Shown: piece after piece, positions 44,601 through 60,308 of the stretch | Layout of the letters: the number at the start of each line of letters is the position of its first letter | Position numbering within the stretch: the stretch's first letter is position 1 | Source of the DNA: Rotaria sordida | Lineage: Eukaryota > Rotifera > Eurotatoria > Philodinida > Philodinidae | Length of the DNA: 64,000 nt | NCBI GenBank assembly: GCA_905250125.1 | Contig: CAJNOL010000105.1 | Coordinates: 132,848 to 196,847, forward strand | Direction: 5' to 3' | Notes under the pieces: model-generated | Seen by the model: only the letters and a program-made list of their open reading frames with translations | Databases searched by the model: none | What the model was told of the DNA's origin: nothing | Position numbers and translations under genes: made by a program

Positions 44601-45922
44601 TCTGCTGTGTGATATGAAATGGTTGAATTTTTGACAAAGAAAAAGAATATGAAACAGAAGAAATTACTATTTTCTAGATGATTTGATATGTTCTATAGTT
44701 TAGATACATCAAAAAGAATATTTCGAAAAAAAATTTGTTAGTTCGAAAAAATTATTGTCTAAGAAAATAACACATGAAGACCTAAGTTGACCTCTTATGA
44801 TTATATTCGACTGACCTACAATCCACTAGCTTTCGATGAGAAAGCGATTGGTCAGTTGAAAACGTGCATTCCTTACTGTCGTATCTCATATATAGAAAAA
44901 TGATACTCTTCTTATAACAGACAACTCTTCTGTAATATAATATATAATATATAATATCATCGGATTAAAAATTTATTAAGGATAAAATTCTAGATGAAAC
45001 TATGAGGACATTTATTTAAAATGATACTTTATTCGTTTTTGAAATAGTATGCAAACACAGCATAGAAAAAAAAGAACAATATAAAATTAAACATTATTTG
45101 TTTTAGCTGGTGGGCTCAAAGTGCTTTTTGCAATGATTAAACGAGTATGATGTTTTTTTCTTTATTTACTCAACATCTTTTTTATTTCTATTCTCATCAT
45201 AGCTTGTATTAGTGATGCCTCCAGTTCTTTGTATGATACGTGATATAGAATTACTTTTCTCGAAAAAACTAACACCACAAGAAAAAATATTTGAACCAAA
45301 TCGATTCAAACGTACCATACGTAAATTTATTAAAACAATTAAACCCGGTCAACGAATCATGTTTATTGGTATATCATCTCAACCATATCGTGCTCGAATA
45401 AAACCATTATTACAAATCTATGAACATATTATTTTATTTCCACGACCAAATTATGGATCAAGACGCAGTAAAAATCAATTTATCAATGAAGAAAAGCAAA
45501 GCATTATCTTTTTTTTTTGTTTGTATTATTTATAGAAACTTTTTATGAAATTTTAATTGAAAAATATAATATGAATATTAATGATGTTGAATTAAGTATT
45601 CTAGCATCAATATCAAATGGTTATACAGTTGGACAAATTGTTGAAACAATTAATCAAGTGATTAATATTAAACATGAAAATAAATATTCAAATAAAATTT
45701 GTACAGCAAATGATTTTATTTCTATACTCGGTACAAAAATTCCTGTTTTTATTGATGAAGAAAATAAAATAAAAGTAAGAATCAAAATAGATAAGTACAT
45801 TCTATTTAACTGTATCAAATTAATAGAATTGGTATGCTCAAACAACTAATAGTATCAAACGTTTAAATGAAAAAGCTCAAATGTCAATAACATCAAATAA
45901 AACTTCGTTAAAAAAAACATAG
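41622..45922 (+). CDS. IQCA1: IQCA1 / DRC11, IQ- and AAA-domain ciliary protein
   Basis: Eleven exons give an 815-aa frame, close to human IQCA1 (about 820 aa): 41622-41954, 42036-42449, 42938-43240, 43304-43390, 43451-43770, 43824-44014, 44075-44236, 45107-45144, 45203-45467, 45536-45774, 45827-45922. DRC11 is part of the nexin-dynein regulatory complex that controls motility in 9+2 cilia. An IQ motif (IIQTIWRQKYAEKLF) lies near residue 230, then Lys-rich coiled segments. The DRC11 signature EPMPSLLDCQQ follows, then a AAA domain with Walker A GPRGSGKE and DLSLANIA. A 38-bp micro-exon (AGGLKVLFAMIKR) precedes MIRDIELLFSKK in the Walker B position. FPRPNYGSR and C-terminal NWYAQTTNSIKR match the family. 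The start at 41622 (MSQKYVQTLW) fits relatives better than an in-frame ATG at 41592. Intron 2 holds a hAT-like element. Confidence 0.92.
42576..42898. mobile_element. 323-bp hAT-like MITE in IQCA1 intron 2
   Basis: Inverted ends TAGAGATGCGCAGAACTT and (complement of the right end) TAGAAATGTGCGAGATCT are typical of hAT miniature elements. The flanks are an 8-bp direct repeat, ATCGCGAC (42568-42575) and ATTGTGAC (42899-42906). They differ only by two C-to-T changes at CpG sites, which suggests decay of an originally exact target duplication. Confidence 0.75.
44237..45106. other. Large intron 7 of IQCA1
   Basis: 870 bp between the AAA Walker A exon and the 38-bp micro-exon. It is AT-rich, with a short palindromic TATAATATATAATATATAAT stretch near 44937. 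No exon or recognisable repeat was identified in it. Confidence 0.5.
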
Positions 45923-46054
45923 TTAAATTTTGTTTTTTAATGGAAAACTTCAATATTATAAGGAATGTCTCCGAAAATTTTGAAGCGATTTAAAAATTCA
46001 TTCGTCTCGTATTCAACAAAAACAAACTCTGCAAAACTTGAGTTTATCTACTTA

Positions 46055-46525
46055 AGAGCGAATTCTCCAAATGATAGATAGATCGGTTTTAAATCGTATC
46101 TATATGCATTATGTAGACCCAAATGAGTTATGAATACTTTGAAAAGAATTTGTGCTCTTAGCTTATTGCTTCAGAGATAGAAAAACTGATTTTCGAATTT
46201 CGAGTTGAAACTTTTCATAGAGACGAGTCTTAACAAGAATAATCTCCTGTGAAAGTTTCAGATCTTGTCCCTATTCTAATCCTTAGATACAATTATGGCA
46301 ATAGGGTATCTTTTATATCTGTACAAAGTTTCAAGTTGAAATTTGAAAATAAGTTTTTCTGTTACCATAGCATTCATTTAAAAGATATCATAAAAGTGCA
46401 GTATCTCCGTAACAATGACCTAAGGACATGAACTCTTTGTAGGGTATTCATAACTCATTTTGAATCTACATAATACACATAGTCTCGAGTCAAATGCGAT
46501 TTATCATTTGAAGGACTTCCCTTGT
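46055..46525. mobile_element. Palindromic element, copy 2
   Basis: The left arm (46095-46170, AATGAGTTATGAATACTTTG) pairs with the inverted right arm (46430-46490, GGGTATTCATAACTCATTTT). The edges pair too (TCTACTTAAGAGCGAATTCT near 46049 against AGGACTTCCCTTGTAAGTAG near 46512). Both arms match copy 1 at 11.05-11.90 kb. Length is about 470 bp and it is non-coding. It lies between the convergent ends of IQCA1 and the PRKX-like gene. Confidence 0.7.
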
Positions 46526-46715
46526 AAGTAGATACGATAAAGTTTCACCGAGTTTGTTTTTATTGAATGCAAGAACAATGAATTTTAAAATTGTTTCAGA
46601 ACTTCTGGAACACCCCTTACATAAATATATATATTTTGTTTTTTTGTTCACTGGTTTTGCATATACATATAAAAACAAAATTAAATAAAAATAAAAATAC
46701 ATGTTTCTCGATTTA

Positions 46716-49638
<2,923 letters not shown>

Positions 49639-52600
49639 TTTTCGACCAATTTTAAACTAAATATAAAAATCAATATTTAAAAAAGTATTCATTAAAATAA
49701 ATAAAATACGAATCAATAATTTGATTTTACAGAATTATCATGACATGCACACAGTTTATTTTAATAATTATCTTAGGGAAATTATGATATTTCCCCCACA
49801 CATATATATATATATATATAAATGGAACGACTATATAGATGCAATCGAAATTTCCTTTTCTCTTTCTATTGTGACATAGTCGTCATCGTCATCGTCGTCG
49901 TTTTTATGGAAGGTGTGCTAAACGTGTGAGACAGCTTGCTGCTATCCGCTGAATGAGTATGAATGTTAAAAAAAAAGGAAAACTAAACATTTCTTTTAGA
50001 AAATATTGCATGAGATACGATAAGGATCACATCAACGATAGATGATGCTGTAAAAAAAAATAGAAAGAAGAGAAATGAGAGAGAAAAAAAGAAATCTGAA
50101 TATTCAGTTTCTATTGTTGACGTCAATGTAAGTCTTCTTCGTATGTTTGACATTGATAAGACTTCAATGAACTCATATGTTTTTTGTACTTTTTTTAAAC
50201 TAGAAGAAATTTTTCTCCAGACGAAAACACTAATGCTATACATATATATATATATATATATATTGTATCGAATTCATGGAATTTATAAGTTTTCATGCTA
50301 TTTTTTTGAATACGCAATAGAATATTTTATATTACCATAAAAAAAAAATATTATGAAAACGAGCTTTCTTACACAATCGTACATTTCAACAAAAGATATT
50401 CTATAACATAACAGTTATCTCAACTAATAACAAAAAGATAAAAATATATGTTTGTATTTTCAATAAAATAATTTCAACCCAAGTATTCTATAAAGTTCTC
50501 TATGACTACAATACTATTATAATATATATTACCTATCATTTACGTTTCTTTGTGTATAGATGTTTGTAATGATAGGTCACTTCAACTTCCTGTCAATCAC
50601 GCACTGTTTGAATGAAGAGCAGTATTATGAGCATGCACTTTTCTGAATTCTATTTTTTTCGCTCTATTTTTTTGTTGATATTCCTTATTTCACTCCCACA
50701 TTCAACTACCCACCTTCCAATAAAACCATTGTCCGTTGAGAGAGTGAAATAAATAAAAAGGACGGAAAGAGAAAAATTGATTTAAAATCTTTTTCTTTAT
50801 GTTTATTTTTGACTATGCATTTCTCCAATTTTTAAATCAAGAAAAAACAAAAAATTTATATATACTTGAAATATGTTCTATTTTATACTATTCTATATTA
50901 GATCTATCAATCAATGGAAATAAAATAAATACATTAGATATACATAAAAATTTAACGAATTCTTGATTTATTATTTTTTTCTCTCGTGCACATTTTAAGT
51001 AAATAGAGAAGAAAAAAAACATCGATGGACAAAATACAACAGCCACACACAGACACCACAATAAAAGCATTAGTTTAACGCATGTCAACGATGAAAAACA
51101 TCGATTTTATTTTTTTGCAACATAAAAAGCATAGATGTTTATGATTACTTTATTGTAGATGCTCATTTTGTAGACAATATGGTTTATTTTGATGAATGAC
51201 TATTATTTGGTGAGGGGGCGATCTATTGTGTTTTCCTGTTCTATGACATTTGGTTTATAGAAATGAAGGGGAAAAAGGAATTCTATAAAGATATTTGACA
51301 GAAAGAGAAAGTATGATAAAAAAATGCCAAACTGTCGGAATCTACTCGATGGTAAATATCTAATGACTTTGGTTTCTTTTTTCTTTAACTTTTTAAAGAC
51401 AATAATATTATTAACGAGATACGTCCATATGTTTAGTTACTTTTTTTTTCCAAGAAAAACAAAAAAAAATAAAGAAAAATTTCTTGTCTTTAATTTATAA
51501 ATAAATATTAACTTTCTTACAAATTATCTTTAAATAGTTATAGGACAATGTCAAACTCATGTTAAGTATAATACTATTTTTTGGTGTCAAGAAAAAAAAA
51601 AGAAGTTTAATCCCATTTTCAAAGTGTTGTTCAAAAAATCTGCAATTAAGATTCATGAAATGGTTTTTAATAATATCAGTTTCTTTTTTATATACATTTT
51701 AAAATTAAATGTAATTCGTTTTTCTTTCTAATAAAATAAACAGTTCCATTGAAAATGTATTTTTCAAGTGAATATTTAAAAATCGATAAAAAGAAACAAG
51801 AATCTTGATAGTAAGATGTATAAATTATTGTCAACGAAAAGATGTTATTTAATCTTTCTATAAATTTTATATACTTAGAGAAAATTTAATATCAGTTATT
51901 TCTACAATAAAATAAAATACAATTTACCGTAGTTGATTTCAATTGGCAACATCTAATAGTTAATAGTCAATAACATATTTATATTATAGTTATGTATAAA
52001 TTTTATCGTATTACTAATAAATCTATTCGTAAAATTATATATTTCTTATATCGGTCAAATTTTTGCTTTACTGTTTCAATAACAGAATTATTAATCTTAT
52101 GTCATCTATTACTGTTTTTCTTATTATATCATAATATTTATTGAATCTATAAAATAAAAAAGAAAAGATTCGATTTTTATGGATAAAAAAACAGACAGGT
52201 AAAATTCATACAAATTATGTGGGGGGAGGGAGTACTTTAATAATCAAAACCTCATTATGAAAATCAAATATACATTGCATGTCAATTTATTCATATTTTT
52301 ATTAATCATTATTATTTCGATGGAATCTAGAAACAAAATATTATTTCAAATGAATTTGAATTTATTTTAGTTTTTAAACATCTCCTACTAAAGTTTTTTG
52401 TATTTTTTAATTTTACTAATTTAAGTAATGAATTTATACTTAGAAATATGAGTATTCATTCTATTTACTTTATAGCAAAATATTTTCATTGTATTATAGA
52501 AAAAAATCATATTTCATCTAATTTAAAAGTCTTTTCTCTATCAATATTTGTATAATAGTATAGAAAAAAAAAAACCATATAATATTTTCATCTTTGTTTA

Positions 52601-55233
52601 TTCGACTGTAAAAAAAGATTGTTTACGTCCTTTTATCAATTAAATAATCTATAAAATCGATATAAGTTTACATGTCATTGCTTCATTTTAATTATGTATA
52701 TTTATTCAAAAAATAATTCGTATTATATTCGTCTTTTGCATTTTGAATAGAATAATTTCACAGAATTATCATAAAAGAAAAAAACATTTTTTTTAGTAAA
52801 TATTATTCGTCGAATTTTTGTTACATATTTAATAATGTCTCATCAAGTGAAAAGTTCTAACAGAGTGTCATGTATAGATTTTTATTTCAACGGTCGTCAA
52901 CATTTACTAAATGATACATATCAATATCCATGATGTAAATTTCAGTTAAATCACTGAATTTTCAACAATCTTGAATAGGTTTATGTTTGAATCTATCAAT
53001 ATAGCTTTTATATTCCTGATGTCATCGATTGATAATATATATTGTTTACAAACTTTTCTTTTTGTTAAATAATATAAGTTTAATAAATGATGATATTTTT
53101 TCTTCAAAACACTTTATTGTTGTGGAGGTTTAATTACAATAATTGATATGTGATTATGAATATTAACTATGGTGTAGAGAATATAATAAATGCATTCAAG
53201 CTTCGTCTTCTTCTTATTGTTTTATTGCATGTCATATAATACAAACTAATGTTGTTATACTTTTGGATTATACAAGTATGCGATTAAATACATGATTAGC
53301 TATTGAACTTGTTCTTGTAGAATTTTGCAATTTAAACTTATATCATTCAAGATGGTTTTCTACTACGTCATCAATATAAATATTGTATGAGTTATTCTTT
53401 TACATTTTTACAAAATAATGGTGCAATGACCATTAAGAGATGAAAAAGAATCAAGGTTATATTCATACACTTTGATCTACTCATTATTATTAGAAATAAT
53501 TGATAAAATTTTATGGATATGCCACACTATTATTTCATATTCAATGTATTAATATAGGATGATCTAGTAGTTTATATTCACGTTTGTCATGATTGTTTTT
53601 GTATCTTTCGTGATGAATTTATAAAAAGTAAACATGTTTTTCTTCTATTAGCATTGATTATTTTATCAAATATATTGTATACTTTTCTATATTTAAAGAT
53701 ATATATGTGAAATTAAATTTGTTTTTATTTATATTTATCAATTTAATCATAAAAAAAAGCCATTTATGAAACAATGATTAAAATGAATATTGGATAAGAA
53801 TAAATAAAGAACTTGATGATATGCTTAACTTAGAAAAGATTCAATTAAAACATTGATTTCAAGTGTTATCAGTACATCATAAATTTCAAGAAATAACTAT
53901 TTAATACGGATTAGTTTATAAAAAAGATCTGAAAATATGTTAACGACTTTCGTCTTTTTTTTTTGTTATGAATAAAATTTTTAATAAAAAGTTGTTAAAG
54001 TCAATCGATTTCTTTTAAAGAGTTACAAATTCAAAATTGCATTGTTTCAAAAGTAAGCAGAATTTTTTCACTCTAATACTTTTCTTACACGAAAAAGATT
54101 TCGTCATAATCTCAAAGAAATATTGTTAAATGATTTTAAACAACATGTTTCATTTAAGTCTCAAGGCCAATAGAATTAGAAAATTTTTATTAAATCCAAA
54201 TACAAGCTTCACTTAGATTTTCAACAGAGCACAAAACAAGATCTAATATTATTAAACATTTATATTTTGATCTTTGTTTGGATTATTTTTGTAATTTATA
54301 TAAATCACTACTTATGAAATTCTGTAATGGAATTTCTATATATGAACAAAATCATTCGTTAGCAACATAAGTTCGCAAAATTAAAACATGTATATCTCCG
54401 TTACATGTATTTTCAGTTACTCTAGATGCTCTGAAAAAATCAGCAGCAGAGACCTTTGCTCACAGGAGATGTCAGTAAAACAATCTAGCGTAAGCGACGC
54501 GATGGAATACGAATTTACAAACAAAAAATAACTCTTATAATCAAATGAGAAGTTCAAAATTAATTCCAAGTGATACAAATTCCTCTCCAGAATCTCTATA
54601 TGATGATAAGAGAAAAGTTTTTGTTCCGGGACTTAATACGATCTTTAAAAAACTAGTTTTTAAGACCATATATGTAGTTTGTGCTGTAGAGTCTATTCTA
54701 AAGTTTTTGAATTTTTTTCTCATATAGTTACAGAGATATTCGCTAATTAAATAACTAATTTTAATTTACAGTCAACTAAAAGAGCCAACAGTTTTACATA
54801 TGTCTATATTAAAAGAACTGATTCTATAAAATAATCCTGATAAAAAATCAAAGTCAAATGAAAGATGACTGTGTCGTGGTTGGCCTGAAATGGCCCATAT
54901 ATGACTCGTTATATTACAATTGATCAAAAGAGAAATATTGGAAAAACATAACTTCCTTCAAGAGTCGATGGTTTAATTATTAGTATTTTTTTATTTTTTT
55001 ATAATAAACATATAAATAAAGCTATTTATTCGTTGTCCTTGACAGTTATCTTCATCATTTATTTTAATTATTTGTTATATACACAATACAATGATAAAAA
55101 TAAGAGGATCGAGAAAGATATTTATAAGTGACATTGTATCTACTTACTAGAGGTATCTTTTCTTTTTTTTTCAGTTCTTATCAATTGCTTACCTTCCATT
55201 CCATTGTATAAAAGTTTGATTAACCTAAACAAG
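49639..55233. other. Large intergenic region, no gene recognised
   Basis: 5.6 kb of AT-rich sequence on both strands without supportable exons. It begins with the 5' flank of the PRKX-like gene, which includes a GTC/ATC trinucleotide stretch at about 49868-49900 and AT microsatellites at 49802 and 50241. A weak inverted pair near 54385 and 54735 (TATCTCCGTTAC against GTTACAGAGATA) may be another decayed palindrome. Short ORFs inside have no recognisable similarity. Confidence 0.45.
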
Positions 55234-55310
55234 GTAAGAATCACATACGCAAATGATTTTTTTTTCTGTATTAAAATAAACCTTTCTGATATTTTGTTTT
55301 GGTATTTTAG
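55234..55310 (+). other. Probable 5'-UTR intron of the tyrosine kinase gene
   Basis: A 77-bp segment bounded by AACAAG|gtaaga and a T-rich ggtattttag acceptor, ending 8 bases before the MGHDSN start. It looks like a functional small intron. If real, the kinase sequence is not a bare retrocopy but has its own spliced 5' leader. Confidence 0.4.
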
Positions 55311-55318
55311 ATTTACTA

Positions 55319-56935
55319 ATGGGTCATGATAGTAATATTTTATCTGAAGAAAATTCTCATAAACGTCATGCATTCATCCCATCATTAACTCGAATCGAAT
55401 GTAATAAACTTATTAATTGTACTCGATTTGTTTTACCATCAAGAGAATCTAAAATACAAAAAAACGCTAAATTTACATTAGCTCGATCAGCACCAGATTT
55501 GACACCAATAAACAATAAAAAAACTAATTATGTACAAATATATAAACCAATCTATATAGCTCGTTATACAAAAACTATTAAAGGACAATTTGTTTATGAT
55601 GAAGGTGATAAATTTGAATTAATTGAGGAAATCGATGAAGAATATTTACATGTTATTCATTTACGTACAAATATTGAATATAAAATACATCAAAAACGTT
55701 TACAACTTGATCCTGAAACATCATTACGTTTAGGTAGTACTGATCGAGGTGTTATACAACGATGTTTATTTCAATATAACATACCTGGTGCTTATCTTAT
55801 ACGTCGAAGTAATGCGGAATCTAATGCATTTGTTTTAAGTGCAGCACAAATATTGAATCGAAAAAATGCTGAAGATTGGCATTATTTAATATGTATTAAT
55901 CCATTAAATCATTGATTTTATTTTGCACAAGAATCAAAATTAAATCATATATTATTTAAATCATTTCATGAACTTATTCATAATGAAAATGTTCTAAAAA
56001 CTATACCATTATCAATAAAATTACCATTTCGAATTGAATTTGAAGAAGATCTATGGCATATTCCAAGACGTCATTTAACATTTGAATATTGTATAGGTGA
56101 AGGTGAATTTGGAGAAGTATGACGTGCATTATGTCAAAATGGTGATCGTTCAATACCGATTGCAGTTAAAAAATGATATTCATTACGACATGATAAATCA
56201 ACAATAGAAAGTTTTATTCAAGAAATTGAAACAATGAAAACATTAAATAATTATATTGTTGCTCTATATGGTGTTGCACAAGATTTTCAAACAAATGAAA
56301 TATTAATTGTAACAGAATTAATGAAAACTGGAGATTTAAAAAATTGGTTGAGATCTTCTAAAAATATACCTGATGAAAAGATTGTAATTTCATTTGCAAA
56401 CGACATATGTCGTGAGATGTCATTTCTTGAACAAAGAGTACGTGTGCATCGAAATCTAGCTTGTAGAAATCTTTTAATAAGTGCTGAAGGTAATACAATT
56501 AAAATAGCTGATTTTGGTTTATCAGCACTTGTTAATAAAGATGATTTTGCACAACGTAAAAAAAATGATTTAAAAAAATGATCTAGTCGTTGGACAGCTG
56601 CAGAAGTACTTAATAATCAAACAGTTTATTCAAGAAAATCTGATGTTTAGTCATTTGGTATTGTATTAATTGAAATATGGTTAAAAGGTGATGATCCTTA
56701 TCCTGATGAAAAAGATTTTGCTTCAATACGAACACTTGTACTTAATGGATATATTCATAAGAAACCTTTGAAATGTTCAAATCAATTTTATAATCAATTA
56801 ATTCTTCCATGTTTATGGTATGAACCAAATCAACGACCAAATTTTAAATCATTATTAGAACTTTTAAGTCAATGGGATAAAGTCAAAGCGGAATATGAAC
56901 GTTTAAATCGTCCATATGAAAAATTTTTTCTATAG
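55319..56935 (+). pseudogene. Src-like SH3-SH2-tyrosine kinase with five in-frame stops
   Basis: One frame runs 539 codons to TAG at 56933 with no frameshift. Codons 199, 268, 286 and 421 are TGA and codon 444 is TAG. In order: N-terminal MGHDSN (a possible N-myristoylation site), a divergent SH3 (YIARYTKTIKGQFVYDEGD), an SH2 with the phosphotyrosine-binding Arg (GAYLIRRSNAESNAFVLS), and a kinase domain. The kinase domain shows GEGEFGEV, AVKK, VHRNLACRN, IADFGLSAL, RWTAAE, SDV-stop-SFG and NQRPNF. The HRD Asp is Asn. Codon 268 follows FGEV and codon 444 follows SDV, both places where Src-family kinases have Trp. The CDS is intronless, while the neighbouring kinases have 5-24 introns. It is called a pseudogene because of the stops, but the intact frame is odd (see findings). 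An old retrocopy is the simplest origin. Confidence 0.8.
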
Positions 56936-59900
56936 TTATTTTTTCTTTTCCTATATTCGAAAGAACGTCGTTTATTTTCAATATAGTGATTCAATATTTT
57001 TCCAAGTTTTTAGTCTGTGTAACATGTAATTCAAGTAAACATAATTAGGAATTTTTGATATGATTAATAGTTGATATCAACAATGCTATATAACTTTTTA
57101 CAATCATCAACACTTGTTCGAATATATCATTTTAGCTAAGATAAATATAGATATTGTTTTTGTTCTTTTTTAATGAAAGGTTTAGCTTTATAAAATAAAA
57201 ATTCATTGATAAAAACTCGTCAGTACAATCCCGTTTGGGGCTGAACTGTGCTATTCGCATATGTTCTTTAGTTTGATTAATAGCAAATACGTCAAGTGAA
57301 AAATCCCGAGCAGACTTTAATTGTTTTCCAAGGATAATCGATCGTCAGAAAAAAAAATTCTTATTTATTTCTGTATATCGAACAAAAATTTTATGGCTAT
57401 TCTTCAGACCTTAGTAACCCAGGACAACAGGCGTCGGACTCTTTCTCTAGAATTCCTTAGCAACAGAAAAAAAGCACTAAACGACAAGACTTCAACTATT
57501 CTAGAACATCCCAAAGCTTTTGTTAAAGTTTGAATGGTTAAAATATACTAGCAGATGTTCTAATAGCGCAGTTTCTGATTTTTGCGCAAATAAAAATTTA
57601 TAATCATGATGTCAAGGATGATGAATAGTGATGCACTGATTTACCACCGTTGTCATATGATTAACATAAAAAGCGTGAACTGATTAAGCTATGACTTTAG
57701 GAAATAATCAATATCAATGCTTATGAGCTAATCAAGATATATAATTGTGTATTGAGACCTACTGTAGAGATATAATGGATATGTAAAACAGGCTTATTTG
57801 TCAGTTAAATCAATGGGTAGAATAATAATAAGAAAACCATACTACGCAAAAGAAATATTACAAGTGAATAGAAACGACGCAAACAAAAAATAGAGCGTCA
57901 GTAAAATATAGAAAAAAAAAATTCTGCTCGAAATGCAGTCATAAATAAGACGGATCATTTCTCTGACAACCGATTATCCTTGAAAAACAATTGTAGTCTA
58001 TGAAAAATTTTTCACGTTGCGCATTTTGTATTAGTATAATGAGGCAAAATAATATAAAAGTGAGTTCCACATTTCAGTTCCAAAGGAACTATGCTAATCA
58101 ACTTTTTTCTTTTTTTTCCATTGATGTTCTATTTTTTATGGATTTTATTGTTCTATTCACTCGTGATTTTCCTTTTCCGTATTCCGTCTTTCTTCTTATT
58201 ATTTTAACCATTGATGTAACTGACAAATAAGCTTGTTGTACATATCTATTATATCTGCAGTAGGTCTCAGCGTACTATTATATATCTCGATTAGCTTTGA
58301 TTATTGTCTAAAGTTGTAACTTCATCAATGTCCGTTTTTTATGTTAATCATATGATGATTGTAACAAATTGATGTAACACTACTCATCATTGTTGAGATC
58401 TTGAATATAAATTTTTATCTACACAAAAATTAGAAAGTGCACTATTTAGAATATTCACAAGCATATTCTAAACATTTAAATTTCAATAAAAGTTTTGAAA
58501 TATTCTAGAACACTCGAAGTCTTGTCATTCAGCGTCTTTTTTCCGTTGCTAACGTCTATTGCTCTCGGTTGACTTAAGGTCTAAGATGAATCTATAAAAC
58601 TTCGACTTAAAACTTATGCTTAGTATTTTCTTCGAAAATATACTTGAGTTTCATAGAAGTATAAATATATTTCATATTCCCATGTAGGAATAGAATCAAA
58701 ACTGGATATCTTCTTGTTTTTTTTTTATGAATTTGGTTAGTTTGTTTTTCAATAACATTTACCATTGATAAATGAACTGATTGCTATAAATATTTTTCTT
58801 TTCTATATATTATGTAAAGGGATTTCCTGGAAAAACTTGTAATAGTACGAATAGAATCGAGAAAATCGGATTTATTTAACACTTGTTGATGTTATTAAAA
58901 ATAGAAAAAGACATATTCTTGATTCCACCACGAAATTGAAAGAAATAGCAAATATAAGTTTTTGCTTTTCTCAACAAATTCTTTTTCTATAGGACTAAAA
59001 CTATCAAAGTTAAGTAATTAAAGATGTATCTATTCTACAAAGATGACAGCAATATCATAATGGTGAAGAAAAATAATCATTTTAAAAATATATGAGGTGT
59101 CGTCCATCTCCACCTAGAGCATGCATATTAAATGAATTATCATTTTTGTCCTTCAGCTACCATTCAGATTCATGTTGAACACTAATTAAAAATGCGCTTT
59201 TTATCCTGCTTTGTTTTTTTCTTTTTTTTTTCTCTAGGTTTTTTTTAGTTGTCGACAGTGAAGTTCATAGAAGAGTAAAAAGAAAAAAAGATTTTATGAT
59301 GATATGTCGTTTTTTCTTCTATTTGCATGACCTAATATATTTTTTTCTTCTTTTTGTTGCTACTCTATTCTAGGTATTAGTCTTTTCGAACCGCTCATCA
59401 TAATCTAGTGATGAAAAACAAGTTCACCAAATTGCTCTATTATTGAACTTTGCTATAATTATTATTTATATGAAAGAAAATATTCTAAACAACAAAATCC
59501 TTGAATTATGAACGAATACTATAGAGTCCAGGATGAAGATATTTGAGAGGTGTTGTTTATTAGTTGATCAAAGGCGATTATGCATCACAAATAGCATATC
59601 AGAAAAAGAAAAGCATTAGACATTCTTTTCTTTCTTCTCTTTTACTTCCATCTATTTCGTAATTTCCGATTTTTATATCAAAAGAAAAGACAAACGAGAC
59701 ACTCATGAACTACTTGTCTTAGTGGGTTGCACAATGGTATGATAAGATAGATAGAAAAAAAGAAATGAGGACAGTAATACAATGACCATGAAACTAAATA
59801 GAAATAGGCAATTTTATCATTCTCAAGAATAGTTAGAATCTCAGAATGAAGAAAATGCTCTCTTGTGTATTCTTTAGAAATTTGGTTTCTTTTAAAATGA

Positions 59901-60308
59901 TGCATCAAAAGTCATTAATAGAAGTGCATACGGCGAATAGGAACGTGATTTACTGTTCATATCCGAGAAGAACAAATGAATGACACCACATGCGTGATAT
60001 ATCAAACTAGTTAAAGCAAAGAGTAGAAAAAAAAAACATGCTCAAAGCAAGAAAAAAGTAGAAGAAGTTATAATATTTGAAGCAAATAAAGGCATTCGAC
60101 TAATTGCTAACTGTAGTTGAGCATTTTGTATTTATTTTCTTTCTTTTTGCTTAATTAATATTATTCACATCCTGTTTTGTTATGCCTTGTAGAAATATTC
60201 GAATAAAACCTTGTGCTCAATATCATTTTTTCTCATAAGCTGAAACAGGAAATATTCAAGACTCGTATGCATACGCTCATCTTCAAGTGACGAAACAATT
60301 ATTCGACG
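56936..60308. other. Intergenic region dominated by a long palindrome
   Basis: After the kinase stop there is about 450 bp of unremarkable sequence, then the palindrome at 57.39-58.63 kb, then 1.7 kb of AT-rich DNA with T-runs. No exon is supported. Confidence 0.45.
57390..58625. mobile_element. 1.24-kb long inverted repeat (two arms of about 520 bp)
   Basis: The left arm 57400-57925 is matched along its length by the reverse complement of 58100-58620. Anchors include ACGACAAGACTTCAACTATT (57481) against AGTCTTGTCATTC (58518), TATGATTAACATAAAAA (57655) against TTTATGTTAATCATA (58337), GAGACCTACTGTAGA (57754) against GCAGTAGGTCTC (58257), and GCTTATTTGTCAGTTA (57791) against TAACTGACAAATAAGC (58217). 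Arms are roughly 75-80% identical by eye, with small indels and a central spacer of about 175 bp. It has no convincing coding frame. It is the longest palindrome in the window. Confidence 0.8.

Noticed and set aside
55319-56935. Selenocysteine or a reassigned UGA=Trp code to explain the TGA codons in the kinase
   Set aside because: One of the five stops is TAG, neighbouring genes use TGG for Trp and TGA as a terminator (MOSPD2 and the sulfotransferase-like gene end in TGA), and kinases have no Sec at these sites.
58000-58230. A 76-codon + strand frame near the centre of the 57-58 kb palindrome
   Set aside because: Phe/Ile-rich peptide from T-rich arm sequence. The paired arm does not keep an open frame.
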